This document shows, one piece after another, positions 7,699 through 7,712 of a stretch of 7,712 nt of DNA; positions within the stretch are counted from its first letter, which is position 1; every line of letters begins with the position of its first letter. Source of the stretch: Gammaproteobacteria bacterium (GTDB lineage Bacteria; Pseudomonadota; Gammaproteobacteria; Enterobacterales; Kangiellaceae); the NCBI GenBank assembly GCA_002401655.1, contig NVTT01000022.1:31154-38865 (forward strand). Direction: 5' to 3'. The notes beneath the pieces are model-generated. The model worked only from the letters and a program-made list of their open reading frames with translations, was not told the DNA's origin and did no database searches. The translations under genes were made by a program, and so were the position numbers.

Positions 7699-7712
7699 GT
7701 ATTGCTAGAATC

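Overview
The window is a low-GC (AT-rich) chromosomal segment of a gammaproteobacterium. Two near full-length housekeeping proteins, TcdA (CsdL/YgdL family) and PurB, are close to their E. coli relatives along their whole length. A small DUF6316-type protein, a family I associate with Gammaproteobacteria, fits the same assignment. A marine lineage such as the Kangiella/Aliikangiella neighbourhood would fit the base composition and gene style, but that placement is a guess. No transposase, integrase, tRNA, rRNA or CRISPR array is visible.

Layout, left to right: (1) tcdA on the plus strand, a tRNA t6A-modifying enzyme. (2) A convergent gap (839-1028) with a perfect 16-nt palindrome and further hairpins. 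(3) A small minus-strand gene for a DUF6316-type protein, whose start is better placed at 1238, behind a strong ribosome binding site, than at the farther upstream ATG. (4) A divergent intergenic region (1239-1493). (5) A plus-strand two-gene unit: a transmembrane Hanks-type Ser/Thr kinase (839 aa, GTG start), then after only 26 nt a 648-aa predicted lipoprotein. (6) A convergent gap with a strong bidirectional terminator and a second hairpin-rich repeat that shares its core with the palindrome near 912. (7) purB on the minus strand, followed by its AT-rich upstream region to the window end.

The distinctive part is the kinase-lipoprotein unit. The kinase has a complete catalytic domain in the cytoplasm, an acidic juxtamembrane linker, one membrane span, and about 490 residues predicted to be periplasmic. 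That outer part carries at least two clear copies, and probably a third, of an all-helical repeat of about 70-90 residues instead of PASTA domains. The lipoprotein has a lipobox, a helical TPR-like middle and a C-terminal part that looks like the CsgG/LpoB-type alpha/beta fold. The arrangement suggests an envelope-sensing or envelope-assembly signalling pair; this is inference from layout and predicted topology. tcdA and purB look like ordinary housekeeping neighbours with no evident tie to it.
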